This document shows positions 53,661-64,000 of a stretch of 64,000 nucleotides of DNA, piece by piece. Position numbers and translations under genes: made by a program. Location: positions 36,330,052 to 36,394,051 of the forward strand of contig OX235274.1 of assembly GCA_944472155.2 (NCBI GenBank), written 5' to 3'. Each line of letters begins with the position of its first letter. Position 1 is the stretch's first letter. Source of the stretch: Trichobilharzia szidati (Eukaryota; Platyhelminthes; Trematoda; Strigeidida; Schistosomatidae). The notes beneath the pieces were generated by a model, which saw only the letters and a list, made by a program, of their open reading frames with translations, was not told the origin of the DNA and searched no databases.

Positions 53661-54190
53661 GTTCACAGTTAGAAACGCACCAAACTACAACCTCAAAAGC
53701 TGCAGATCATAAGCCCTTATGTTATTAACAGGTCATTACACGAAAACCCGTTCGGTGTAACTTACTATCATTACTACTCTCGCCTGTCGGTGGATATTGT
53801 CCGATCTCCAACTCGAATACGTGTTATTACTTCGTTAGGGAAATCTCACCTCACTAACAATTTGCATAAAAACAGGGGTATGTTTTAACGTACGTGCAGT
53901 AGTAAATGCGAATGACGATTATGATTAGTGAATAGGCATGGTTTACTTAGAGTTGGGACCCTGATTTCTGATGCCCTACTGACTTAAAGACTACATTAAG
54001 AGTGCATGCGTTACTTTAGCCTTTAAATAAGTTGTGAAAGAAAATTATAAACCACATGCCTAAGTATGAATCCACAAAATATTCCAACTACAAATCCTAA
54101 CGATTATCTATAAATATTTTGGGTGATATTAAGTCAAGCAAATTGATCAAAGTAAACTGACAATCAGATTATATCACGAAAATAACAAAC

Positions 54191-54368
54191 CTGAGATGGT
54201 ACAAATTGTTCTGAAATCCCTAGCTCACTCTTTGATGCAGTAAATCCACCAGAGTGTATAGAATGAATGTAGCAATCTTTATTTTGACAACTTGAAGGTA
54301 TACTAACAGACGAATGTAGGTTTCCATTACACGAGTTCATATCATATTCAAACCAACGTAAACTGGAG
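54191..54368 (-). CDS. p190 RhoGAP-like gene, exon 2
   Basis: This 178-base exon has a very good acceptor (CTATTTTTTTTCTTTTCTAG, ending 54369) and donor GTTTGT (54190). Its first base completes the split codon from exon 1 (TG plus C). It leaves in phase 0. It encodes about 59 residues: SSLRWFEYDMNSCNGNLHSS, VSIPSSCQNKDCYIHSIHSG and FTASKSELGISEQFVPSQ. No domain is recognised. In p190 proteins FF domains follow the GTPase domain, but no FF signature is visible here. Confidence 0.8.
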
Positions 54369-55089
54369 CTAGAAAAGAAAAAAAATAGATGTAAATGAAT
54401 AGAAACACTGTAAAAACAACTAAAACGGTAGGAAGCTTATGAAGTTCACAGCGCTACATATCGCATTCTGAGCAAGAAAACTAGTGGCTAAGTAACATGG
54501 CATATTTACACAGTACAACAAATTATTAGCTTCAAATTCAAATGTACACACTATATATACAAAGGGTGAAAACAGACGGTAACAGATAATTTTGATTTGG
54601 ACTTCAAACATCGTAGTAACACCAGTACGGATGTATTATTGCCCTAGAAACGTTTGAAACCATGAATATGGACAAAATAGTCTATTCGGTAAATCACAAA
54701 CCGTACAAATGGCAGTTAGCCAGTCGATGAATTTTATTATTATTTTGTGAGATGCGGGCTTGTGCAATATAACAGAGAACTGTTCGAGTGTGTATTATTG
54801 GTGAGGTTAAAAACGTGCTTGCATTCATATGGAATTATACGAGCTCGGGTGAAACAGAGTATGGAAAAGGATAAGACGTGGGTTGTGATGCTCATTTACT
54901 TAAAATGCTCAAGACTCTAACGTATTTTGTCTTCGGCCCTTAGTAGCCATGCCTTGCCATGAAGTGGGACAGAGAGAAGTGTTCAACAGTATACACTTAC
55001 CACGATGAGAGACTAGATACTTCTCTGGTGTGCCAAGGATGAATCAAGTCGGTAGATGTCAAAGTAACCCTTTGTGTCTGTGTTTCGAT
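54369..55089. other. Intron 1, nothing recognised
   Basis: AT-rich intronic DNA. No repeat or exon was assigned. Confidence 0.4.
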
Positions 55090-55395
55090 TATGTCAGCGA
55101 ACACCTCACTAGTAGTGACGCAACTTACGTTCGTTCGTCCGTGCACGATCCCTAGCTAGTTAAGCGATCATTTCGCACCCCGATTTGGTCCTGAAATATA
55201 ATTCGTAATTCGGACGATCAATTCTGGGGGTTTGCTTTACCTTTGGTCTACGCGGAACGAATACTATAGTTGTGGGTATTAGATCTTGCGTTAGTATACT
55301 TCGTACTATCCGTGAACGTCAACACCCTTAGCCTCTGAAAACGTTAAAAGCTAACACCTCCATAGTGACACGACGACTTCCTCCGTTCTTATGAG
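55090..55395 (-). repeat. Dispersed repeat, inverted copy of 6460-6715
   Basis: It shares gatcttgcgttagtatacttcg, ttacctttggtctacgcggaacgaata and gagctagttaagcgatca-type blocks with 6460-6715 in reverse. Unknown family, non-coding. Confidence 0.6.
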
Positions 55396-55964
55396 CTGAA
55401 ATGATTAGTGGTCTATACTATTACAATGGATCTAAAGTTTTTATACACTAGTTATCACTTAGTAATGCTATCTTTTATAAGCTTCCTAAGTCTAACAACT
55501 AGGTTGTACCGATTTACCTAATTTCACCGTCAAGAGAACCTACACCATTTTAATTACCATGGCTTTTCCAGAACTTGTCTTTTTACCAAGTCTAAATAAA
55601 TTATTGACTGATAAATGCACAGACTAACTCATACTCAAGGTCCATGCAATTTTCTATGCATTTATCAGTCTTAGCAATTAACTTTCAACAGAGGAGTAGC
55701 GAATTCAAATCTTGAGATTCTAAAGACTTGAATAGTGGAGCTTGTTGTTTATTTCAGTTGGCCGTCAGATGCTCAGAACAAATGCATTACCAAACTTTAC
55801 TAAAGCAATCTATTGTACTAAAAATCTGTTTTTTGTTCTTTGGAAAGTACGTTGTAACTTCGCATTATTTCTTGAAGTGATAGCTTGAAAATAGTTCCAT
55901 TACTTCATATTATTTGATATTTAAAAAAATATTTCGTCAGAATGCTATGAGGCATAAAATGGAC

Positions 55965-56785
55965 CCATACAAAAAAACTTGGAGGATCTGGATTTCGCCG
56001 ATGATATATGTCTGATTTCCAACAAACTGGAAGATATGCAAGCGAAAACCAACAAGTTGGCAGAAGAAGCATCGAAGATAGGACTTCCTTCAGGTGAACA
56101 TAGAGAAAACAGACGTAGGTGATGAAGATTCCTGGGCAACACCACCAACAGCAACAACAACAGACAACATTCAGCATAAATGGGAGGAACCTGAAAGAAA
56201 CAACCTCCTACAAATACCTATCTGGGAAGCATCGTTTCAACTACAGAGGGATGGAACTGATGAGGATATCAAAGCGAGGATCGGGAAAGCAAGACAAGCT
56301 TTCATTACTCTCGTGTCTGTGTGGAGGTCAACAGCACTCAGCATCAAAAATAAGATCCGGATTTTCAACTCCAATGTGAAGTCAGTGCCACTTACTACAC
56401 GGATCAGAGACTTGGCGCCTCAGACTACAGACATTCATCAACAGCTGTCTTCGCTCAAGATCAGATAACCAGAAAACATCAGCAATAAGGATCTCTGGGA
56501 GCGAACCAACCAGGAACCGATTATGAAACAAATAAGCAGGAAGAAATGGAGATGGATTGGCCATACTCTGAGAAACCAAGTGACATCACACGCCAGACCA
56601 TCGCTCGAGTGGAACCCGAAAGGGAAGCGGTGAGTTGGTCGGCAGTGCGAGAGTGACATGGAAAAGGAGATGAAAGCATGTGGGCAAACGTGACGCTAGG
56701 TGAAAACGTTGACAGGGAACCGAGCGCAATAAAGACGTGCAGCTGAAGCCCTATGTTCCTCTAGGAACTAAAGGAAGTAATAATA
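55965..56785 (+). pseudogene. RTE-type LINE, 3' half
   Basis: It starts at LEDLDFADDICLISNKLEDM (55980-56040, FADD active site), then NGRNLKETTSYKYLSGKHRF, a frameshift, DEDIKARIGKARQAFITLVS, IKNKIRIFNSNVKSV, a damaged YGSETW region, KWRWIGHTLRN, and WNPKGKR-like residues. It ends gaagccctatgttcctctagg then taataat at 56742-56785. It is 5'-truncated at about the RT active site, as is the copy at 52725. Confidence 0.8.
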
Positions 56786-57243
56786 TAAGGTCACTGTAGT
56801 CTTTAGTCGCACAACACTAAGCTTCTTAGAGTCTCTCCATAATGGGAAAGTCAAGAAAGGAAATTCCCACTTTGAAACTGACACAATAATAAAAAGAATG
56901 ATTTCCTCATAGGACAGGCTTTAAGTTATTGTGTGTAGCCGCTGAGGCAAAGAGAAAATGAGTACGAATTAAAAATTACGTAAAAGATCCCATTAAAACT
57001 AGGAAAGCTATATACATCTCTGCTCTAAAGAGCAACCCGACTAAAAAGAAAGGTAAGTGAACTGCTGGTAAGTTTACCTAAACACATGAAGAGTATTCTG
57101 TCAGACGCTTACAAATGAAAGGTCTTAAAGAGGCCACTTCAGTCATACAATAAATAATAAAAAGATTTAGATTTTATAAATCTTAACTTTAAAAATCCAA
57201 TTAGAAAGAAACTAGAATGCATATAATGTAACGAAGTACTTAC

Positions 57244-58082
57244 CATAATGACTTCTTGAAACATATAGGGAACGGCTTTCGCAAATTTAATGCTCTCTTG
57301 AGAATAGGATCTAGAAGACCATTACGAAGTTTATGCTTTTTCATGTCATTATAATATCCGAAAAATGCAGCACATTGAAAAACAGTACAGACGTTAATAT
57401 TGAGACGTGAAGATGTCTCCACAACGCAAACATTTTTCATCCAACTTCTTTTGGATTCGCTAACAGTTTTCCTGAGTAAGATTGAAGCTTCATTAGAAAC
57501 AACTATATCATGTTTGGTCGTCGCAACAACGATTGGTAACTTCAATGACGACAGACGCGACACAACATGTCGCAAAAAAGCAGCCTGTTGTAAAGCTTCA
57601 GGTCCACGCAATGACATATCGTATGCGTATACAAAAACATCGACGGACAGAGTTGTGGGATCAAGATATACTTGTGGGAAGGCAGACTCATGACCAAGCT
57701 GTTCTTTACAAATGTACGATAGCTTCCTTGAATGAAGGTGAATTTTGCAGTCCAGGCATCTTTCAGCATAAGGCCTGTCCTCAAAGAGAGGCTGAAAGAC
57801 GTGATCATCCACGAAATCACACTGTTCGATAATTCTGATTTGTATTGCAACACCATCGACATTTACACTGCTATCCCCCCAGTAGAGCCAGTGACTGGAA
57901 CAGACTACTTCTCCATCAAAATCTGATAAACTGAGCACAGATAAATGGTTGTCATTGAAATGTGACGGAACTAGGAAACGACTGATTAAACACGACTTTC
58001 CAACATGCTGGCGAGCACCGACTGCCGAACCTGGGTATCCAATTACAGACACAGTGACCTTTTTAGATGTACGCAACACCAT
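57244..58082 (-). CDS. p190 RhoGAP-like gene, exon 1: N-terminal GTPase domain
   Basis: This exon encodes the first 279 residues of a protein that in other animals is a Rho GTPase-activating protein, with an N-terminal GTP-binding domain, FF domains, pseudo-GTPase modules and a C-terminal RhoGAP domain, acting on RhoA at the cytoskeleton and membrane. Diagnostic residues: VGKSC P-loop (27-31); LISRFLVPS..NDNHLSVLSLSDF followed by LYWGD (66-70), as in vertebrate p190; IIEQCDFVDDHVFQP (84-98); TKHD as G4 (189-192); VETSSR as G5 (221-226). The P-loop has Ala (residue 23) where the first Gly is usual. Start: ATG at 58082, nine codons before the first beta strand, similar to the family. An acceptor-like CAG at 58112-58110 lies upstream. 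The donor is GTAAGT at 57243. Ends in phase 2. Confidence 0.9.
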
Positions 58083-58125
58083 TTTCGGCTTATAGGATAT
58101 GCGCACATCCTGCCAAAAGAATCCC
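58083..58125 (-). promoter_or_regulatory. Acceptor-like site in the 5' UTR of the p190-like gene
   Basis: Minus strand: GGGATTCTTTTGGCAG ends at 58110, followed by 27 untranslated bases and the ATG at 58082. It could be the acceptor of a 5' UTR intron or a spliced-leader trans-splice site, both known in schistosomes. A short out-of-frame ATG lies in the leader (58108-58106). The open frame continues further upstream, so a longer N-terminus cannot be fully excluded. Confidence 0.4.
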
Positions 58126-58199
58126 GACTCCCAACTCACGTGGTGTACAAATTGCGTGCTCAAGAAAGTGGTTGTTTTAAACAAAATTGAATAAGATAG

Positions 58200-60230
58200 C
58201 AAAAAGAAACAAATTTTAATCGCATTTTTGTAATATAAGTCTCATTAAACTGCTTTTGATAAATAAAAGTCTACACAACAAGGCGACATTTCAAAAGTAG
58301 TTATCCATTTCCGTATGTTCGACAAAAATGAAAGTGGTAATTTATAGTAAGTAGATTTGTTCCGTAATTATGATAACTAAACCTTGAAAGACACAACCAA
58401 TTATTTCTCTTAGCTTTAACCAACACATAATTCTTAGTTCAAATAGCGTTAATACTCAGGTATAACATATATTGCAATATAGCAAGACTTCTATTGAGGA
58501 ATCTTATTCAAATCTTGCGGCAAATTTGAAACCCTTTTAGTTGAAGAATGGTTAAGTGTCTTAAGACACCGCCAGCAACCACCACCTAACTTTCCTCAAC
58601 GTAACTTATGAAAAGTAGCCCACTACATTGTATGGTTCTGAATTCTCTTCCTTTCCTACTTTGCTTGAATTATACGCCATTTAGGATTCAGTCACCTTGT
58701 CTGATGTTGGCGATGATTTTAAGCTGTCTAGAGTCCCAGAGAACAGTAGTTATATGATGAAAGTGAAAGAATTACTTTGAAAGATACTCTGTGTTTCTTA
58801 GTCGAGTGGTTTAAATAATGGTCTTCGGAAAATAACGACAACAGCTAGTGAATATAAAGGTTTGAAACCGGTTTTCATTCATGATCCAAAGACTGTAAGT
58901 CAGCGTTTAGAATAGTAATAACTCTCCATAAAGGTTTCGTAGACCTCAGTGATGTATTTATGCGCGACATATATCATATCTTATTTAGAAACTGTATTTA
59001 AACAACCAGTCCATATTCCAAGTAAGAAGCGCATGTATTTGAAATGTTGAAGAATGGGGTGAAAACTTTCAGACCTCTCACTTGATAATAGGTTGAATTG
59101 AAAAGATTTCATACCGGTGACTGACTGACTACTTTACACAAGCATTCCATAATTCTTGAAATAGCTTGGGTGCTAATTCATTCTACTTGTTTTCTGCTTA
59201 TAGGTTTGACCTCTTTTGAGAACGCTAGCTCAAAGTTCAAAAACCACGGTTGAAGTATCTGCATTTGGAAGTTCGTTTCCCCCACCAAATTGTATATCAG
59301 CAGAATTCTGTGCTGGACTACACCATCTCATAATATGCTGATTCATTAAAAGAAAGGTTTGATCCCGCCTACATTTAGCAGGAACCTCTGGTGTGCACTG
59401 AAATCAGGTAATATCTAAATATGTTTGTGTATAAATACTTTTCATGTCGTTTCTAAAATGACCCTAAATCTATATTCATAAAATAATGGTTTGTTGTTAA
59501 ACCTATTTTTTGACACCCTTGGGAAGTAAATATATTTAAACTCTCTCTGCACTCTTCTAGAGTGTAGATATTCAAATAGAAAGAACAACACAAGTAAATT
59601 CAACCATTTCAGTTGTTCTTTATAAAGAATTTGAACGAGCCTTGCCAAATGCTCGAAGTTTGTGTCTCCCTTTAAATCAACTTCCTTTGGAGAGTGGGAA
59701 CTAACTGCTTGAATCAGGTATCCTAAATTCACTCTTGCATAACAGAAGCATACTTGTGCTCTTATATCATTCTAATATTTATGAAGAGACCCCAGCACAC
59801 AAAGTGCTTAGATGCAAATCCAGTCATATTAACCTAACTGAAAGTGTTTGCTAAGGTGTATTACAGTGTGTCATCGTTTTCAAGTTTATACGTCAGATAA
59901 TCTCCTAGTTCTATTCCAAAACATCCAATAAGGAGAATGTGTGCTGAAGTCAGCAAGTTTCATCATTAAGCCACCTTTCAAAGGCTTTTTCTATTTCAGT
60001 GTTACCCACATCTCCAGGAAGCTTTCTTTCCTAACCTTTGTCCAGTTGTGCCGAATTAGAAATCAATTAATCTAACATAACATTTCGACCTAAAATTAAT
60101 GCTGCTTTTGTACCGGTAAATTATGTTACTTGACGTCAGTATGCAACTAATGCCGTATTATCTTCTTTATAACTTTAAAAGCACTACTAATCAGATGTAT
60201 TGGCCTGTTATTATTACTTAGATTCATTTC
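58200..60230. other. Upstream flank, no gene recognised
   Basis: This would hold the promoter of the p190-like gene if its 5' end is near 58.1 kb. No CpG-rich block, no second gene and no clear repeat were seen. The 96-codon minus frame at 59732-59442 shows no family features. Confidence 0.35.
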
Positions 60231-60234
60231 CTAC

Positions 60235-60930
60235 GTTACGAGTTAAACATAGGGCTTCAGCATCACATCGCCCTTTCGCTTTGTTCTCTGTTGTTATTTC
60301 TACTCGACTTCATGCTTGCCTAAAGCCTTCTATTCTCTTCTTCTTCCATGATCTCCTCCATGACTCCATGATACGCCCAACCGGTCACTTATTATTCGGA
60401 TTCCACTTGAAGGCCACTTACTTGAATATCTCCTCGCTACATGCTCATTTTACCTCCATGTTCACCTGAATATTTGTCGGGCAACTGGTTCTTGGCTAGT
60501 TTTCTGCCGGACATCTGATCTCCAGTACCGATCAAAGGTAGATATTGATGAAAATTTAAGGGAGTCTGTGGGAAATGCTTTTGATAACGTGTACACTGAG
60601 TCTTTGAACCACGTAAATGCACTGACTTCATGTTAATGTCGGAAATCCAGATGTAATTCCTTGCTCTGAGTTCTGTAAATATCCACACTGACTTCAGTGT
60701 AATGTATGCCCGTTTTGCTTTCCTGATCCTGTCTGGTTTTAATATTCCTGTCCGTACAACTTCCTAGATTTGAAGGGATGCTGCTCACATAGTCAAAACA
60801 GATAACTTCTTTTTGATTTATCCCTGTTGATTGTGACCGTTGCTTGATTTTTTCGGATGAGTACCTTCATCACCTCTGCATTCACTCAGCTTCCCTGAAT
60901 CCCTATCTTCGTTAACTTTCCTGACAATGT
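60235..60930 (-). pseudogene. RTE-type LINE fragment, minus strand
   Basis: On the minus strand the order is AELTKIGIQGS..-like and EVMKVLIRKNQATVTINRDK-like (60895-60800), the RKAKRAYITLKSVWIFTELR-like block (60710-60660), IWISDINMKSVHLRGSKTQ (60655-60595), KHFPQTPLNFHQYLPL and the RPTGRIMESWRRS-like end. It finishes at the family tail (gaagccctatgtt, 60258-60244). All frames are broken. Confidence 0.65.
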
Positions 60931-61599
60931 TATGCTTTTGTCAGGCCTGAAATTAGCTTTTAATTGTCTATCAGCGCCATCAGTCTCTAAAAGAAAATAC
61001 CTAGAACATTGGCATGATAAGTATTCCCTTCAACAGTTCATTAACAGTTACATTTCGAATTTCACTCTACATACGAAATTGTACCATTTACCATGTAATC
61101 CCTGTTGGATAATGGAGTTAGGTACTGAAGATCAGTCACACAGTTTTCATAGCAGCACGAACAACCCTTTTCATTTATGGTTATGACTCATCAGTGTTTA
61201 TGAAAATTCTCCCCTCAACTCCTGTAATGTTTCCTTTTATCTTGATCCCATTTGGTCAAGACGCATATATACATATATAGCCACCTTTATGACGTATTGT
61301 CATGAGCACGTTCAGCCCACACGATCGCACATTCATCTGTGCCCACCTAAGCATGCTTCCTTAGCGAAGTCGACAAATTGTTGTAATATATTTGAAGAGT
61401 GAATTTTTCTTTGTTCCTCTTTTTGTAGTATCTGCCTATTATTATTTCCAAGAATCATGAAAAATTTTGATATTTCTACAAAGTTGTTTGATTTAAAAAA
61501 AAAAACAATAGTGAGCATGAGACTTTGACTTATAATATGCTGTCAACCCGATGCTTTCATTAAAGTGTACTGCAGACGAAATCTAAAGTAGTCTACACT

Positions 61600-61985
61600 C
61601 TTTTCTTTCGGGTAAAGGGGTTGGTAGAACTGCTCATTAGCAACAAGAAACTGTGGAAATAAACTAATCGAGAACCTATCTTTCAACAAATATATAGGAG
61701 AGAAGAGAAATGGATCGGGAATATGTTGAGGAGGCCCTCGAGTGACGTCGCACGCAATGCAGGCCATAGCTCGAGTGGAATCCCAATGGGAAAAGACGAG
61801 TGGGTCGTCGGTTCGAAGGTGACATGGAAAACACCCTAGGATGAGGGGGTGGAAGATTAGGGACTGTCGTGGACTTAGCTGTGAAGAGGAGAGCAGAAAA
61901 AGGAACAAAGTGGAGATGTGTTGTTGAAGGCCTATGTTCCAACTGGAACCCAAGTGAACAACAATAATATTAATAAAATTACTTC
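61600..61985 (+). pseudogene. RTE-type LINE 3' end
   Basis: Only the last part is present: FQQIYRREEKWIGNMLRRPS (61678-61740), damaged WNPNGKRRVGR-like residues (61780-61810), KWRCVVEGLCSNWNPSEQQ (61905-61960), and the tail ggcctatgttccaactgg followed by aataatattaat. It is strongly 5'-truncated. Confidence 0.75.
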
Positions 61986-61989
61986 TCAT

Positions 61990-63225
61990 CAGTTTATAAA
62001 AAGTAGAGCTTCAATCTTTCTGAGATATAAAGTCTCATTGGGTGTCTAGTTTTAAAGTTGAAGCTTCAGCCACAAGAAGATTTTTCCCCTGGTCTGAAAG
62101 ACTAGTATCAACAAGAATTAGGGTCGGCGAGATGGAATTTTTTCCAACTTTCACACTCTAAGCAAGCGAACTCAATGTTATCTCATTATCTCTCGTAGCT
62201 TCTACGAAGGGGTGTAGGTCGCTCATCAGTGGGTAATTCAGAAGTGAATAGGGACTAACTCAACTGTCCCCCCTCCCAAGTTATTGTGCCCACTTTTTGT
62301 TCTCTTTCTTGTGACGGCGTCATCATACTGTATTTATTAGCAATATTTCTGTTAACTGTTAAGTTCGTTTGATAAGACGGAAAAGCTAACTGTTATTACC
62401 CACCACTAATTTCTACATCATTGTAACTTTTGCTGCTAACTACTTCTGATATTCCTTTCGGAGACCTCCAATCAATTTGCATTTATTATCAGTTCGAGAG
62501 GAGCTTCTGCTATATTCATTTATGATCTACTGACCATTTATTAGTGTAACAGGTTTTATCGATTGTTTCACCATAAATAAGAGGTATTATAGATTTTCTG
62601 TCTTTTCTACAAGATATTTAGCGAACTGGGGAGCCCTAGTATCTTAATCGTTTAGCTGATGTCATAAAGATTTCCCATTTGTAGTTTTAGTGTATCAATT
62701 AAGGTGCCAGTAAAGGCTCACTGAAACTACTGTGTGGTTAGCATTCAAGCTTACCTAGGTTAATAATAATAATAGTAATTTGCTGTATTCCAAAACAGTA
62801 CTTGTGATACAGAATGGAATTCTCAACATTTCACTACAGTATTGCATCCAGTTTGGACATTAACAATAAATAAAAGTCTACATAGATTATGGGTAGTCTC
62901 AGTTAATTTTGACAACAACATATTAGCATACCGGTAGCAAAGCCAAAAGTGAACAGAATGTTTGAAGGTGTTAGAAAAGTAGATACTAGCATATTAACTG
63001 GCGTAAGCGGTAACTAAAAGGTGGGGATATACAGAGTGTGAAAGAACGAAGAAGAATGTTTTAAGTGGAGTTTGTAAGGAAGAAAGAAACAGAACAGCAC
63101 ATAACAAAAAACAGCGCAAAACAAAAACAAAGAAACAAAAAAAGAGAAAACGAAAAGAAAGAAAGAAAACGTTATACCTATAAATGATATGAGTTGGAAA
63201 GATGAGATCCAGTTGTACTACTGAC
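61990..63225. other. Flanking DNA, nothing recognised
   Basis: No gene is seen. It contains a purine-rich A/G stretch (63060-63170) with aaagaaagaaaga runs. Confidence 0.35.
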
Positions 63226-63229
63226 TATT

Positions 63230-63720
63230 TAATAAGTTATAGGTATCACGCCTAATGCTTTCTTTATCGCACAGAACACTAGCCAAGTAGGGTATGGTTG
63301 AGTTTTTGCACTTGCTGGTGCGAGCATATAGTTTTCTATATTGGCTTCTGGTTTTACCTGATGAGATGCAGGGGGAGAGTTGTGAATGAAGAGGGTGGTG
63401 TGAGTTAGATAAAATGGATTTGGCCTATTTTTCACATGAGTCCATGTGCCTGTCAACCAGAATATTAACAAGCTGGTTAAGTGGCACGTTGCTTACCCTG
63501 CTGACAACCTTTAACATCCTACGTAATAAGATATAGTCCTTCTTCAGTAGCCCGGGAAAAACTAAGGGGGAACAGTAGAGAATAATAGGCATAATGCGAG
63601 AGTTAACTAATTGTAGGAGTAAGGGTTGGATTATTCCAGAATGTCCTAACTTCTTGATGTAGAAGGTAAGACGGAATATTTTCTTAGAAATCGCCAAGAT
63701 ATGAGACGACCAGGAGAGAT
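63230..63720 (-). pseudogene. CR1-type (SR1-like) LINE C-terminus
   Basis: The minus-strand frame 63697-63425 reads FRLTFYIKKLGHSGIIQPLL, then VNSRIMPIILYCSPLVFPGL, LRRMLKVVSRVSNVPLNQLV and a DRHMDSCEK end. The next frame continues PFYLTHTTLFIHNSPP, ending ALGVIPITY at 63229. This is the post-RT C-terminus typical of CR1 elements (YCSP..FPGL..KD...L.R..K). It is split by one frameshift near 63430. The 5' end is joined to the dispersed repeat at 63735. Confidence 0.7.
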
Positions 63721-63734
63721 TGTTGCTGCTCTAT

Positions 63735-64000
63735 TTTGACTGAACTAGAATGCACGTATATCTTAGTACTTCTTCGCGTTTATATTTGTGTCCTAACGTT
63801 GTGATTACTCGACATCCACAACGTAATTAAAAAGGCACTTGCGAAGGAATACGACAGTGTATTATTGCAGCAATCAAAATTCAAAAATCGAGCGAGTACA
63901 AAAAGTATCAATTGTTAACATGCATGATTTAGAGTAATAAACAAATGAAAGTACAATTACACAATGAAAGTATAGTACGATTATGAGTAATAAAACGGGT
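63735..64000 (+). repeat. Dispersed direct repeat, copy 2 (runs off window)
   Basis: It repeats 5855-6118 with about 85-90 percent matching bases by eye. It is cut by the window end. As in copy 1 (CR1 piece at 5640-5835), it sits directly beside a CR1-type fragment. Confidence 0.7.

Noticed and set aside
57400..57832. Plus-strand open frames opposite exon 1
   Set aside because: They are antisense shadows of the GTPase-domain exon, which has clear family motifs on the minus strand.
1..64000. CRISPR arrays, bacterial operons, prophage or integron features
   Set aside because: Introns, snRNA, SINEs and LINEs show a nuclear animal genome. No regularly spaced direct repeats with unique spacers were seen.

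Overview
The window is about 64 kb of AT-rich, intron-rich and repeat-rich animal DNA. It best fits a trematode flatworm of the schistosome type. The evidence is tRNA-headed repeats carrying a hammerhead-like core of the Sm-alpha kind, RTE (SR2-like) and CR1 (SR1-like) LINEs, and several lineages of Penelope-like elements (PLEs) with YxDD reverse transcriptase and GIY-YIG endonuclease. The species cannot be fixed from the sequence alone.

One host gene is visible. It lies on the minus strand from 58082 to 12345 and continues past the left end of the window. I rebuilt twelve coding exons by hand (58082-57244, 54368-54191, 52575-52387, 49921-49598, 46726-46146, 39819-39665, 39599-39385, 36425-35891, 24032-23611, 21786-21580, 17903-17399, 12859-12345). 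Each is bounded by AG and GT, and every junction keeps phase (exon end phases 2,0,0,0,2,1,0,1,0,0,1,0). Together they give about 1,555 codons. Exon 1 encodes a Ras-like GTPase domain that I recognise as the N-terminal domain of p190 RhoGAP (the ARHGAP35/ARHGAP5 family). The later exons are Ser/Pro-rich or unrecognised. The catalytic RhoGAP domain is not seen and is expected further left.

The introns and flanks are filled with nested retroelements. Main blocks: 3.5-5.3 kb, two PLE remnants; 5.6-9.1 kb, CR1 and fold-back repeats; 10.3 kb, LINE-A; 12.97 and 16.65 kb, two solo LTRs; 14-20 kb, PLE, RTE, LINE-B and hammerhead repeats; 25.5-27.2 kb, a PLE fold-back holding a SINE; 28.1-35.7 kb, a tandemly duplicated 3.58 kb PLE-bearing unit; 38-39 kb, LINE-B; 40.2 kb, a 5S rRNA-U6 snRNA-SINE chimera; 40.7-43.6 kb, CR1 and LINE-A; 43.9-46.1 kb, two terminal-inverted-repeat elements; 46.8-49.4 kb, LINE-A copies, one with a SINE inside; 50-56.8 kb, three RTE copies; 60-62 kb, RTE pieces; 63.2 kb, CR1.

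The most unusual object is the joined 5S, U6 and tRNA-SINE at 40175-40634. The SINE shares its 3' tail with the RTE LINEs here, which suggests that the RTE machinery made both the SINE copies and the chimera. Nothing bacterial or phage-like is present, so operons, ribosome binding sites and terminators do not apply. 'LINE-A' and 'LINE-B' are my own labels for two related non-LTR families whose clade I could not settle.
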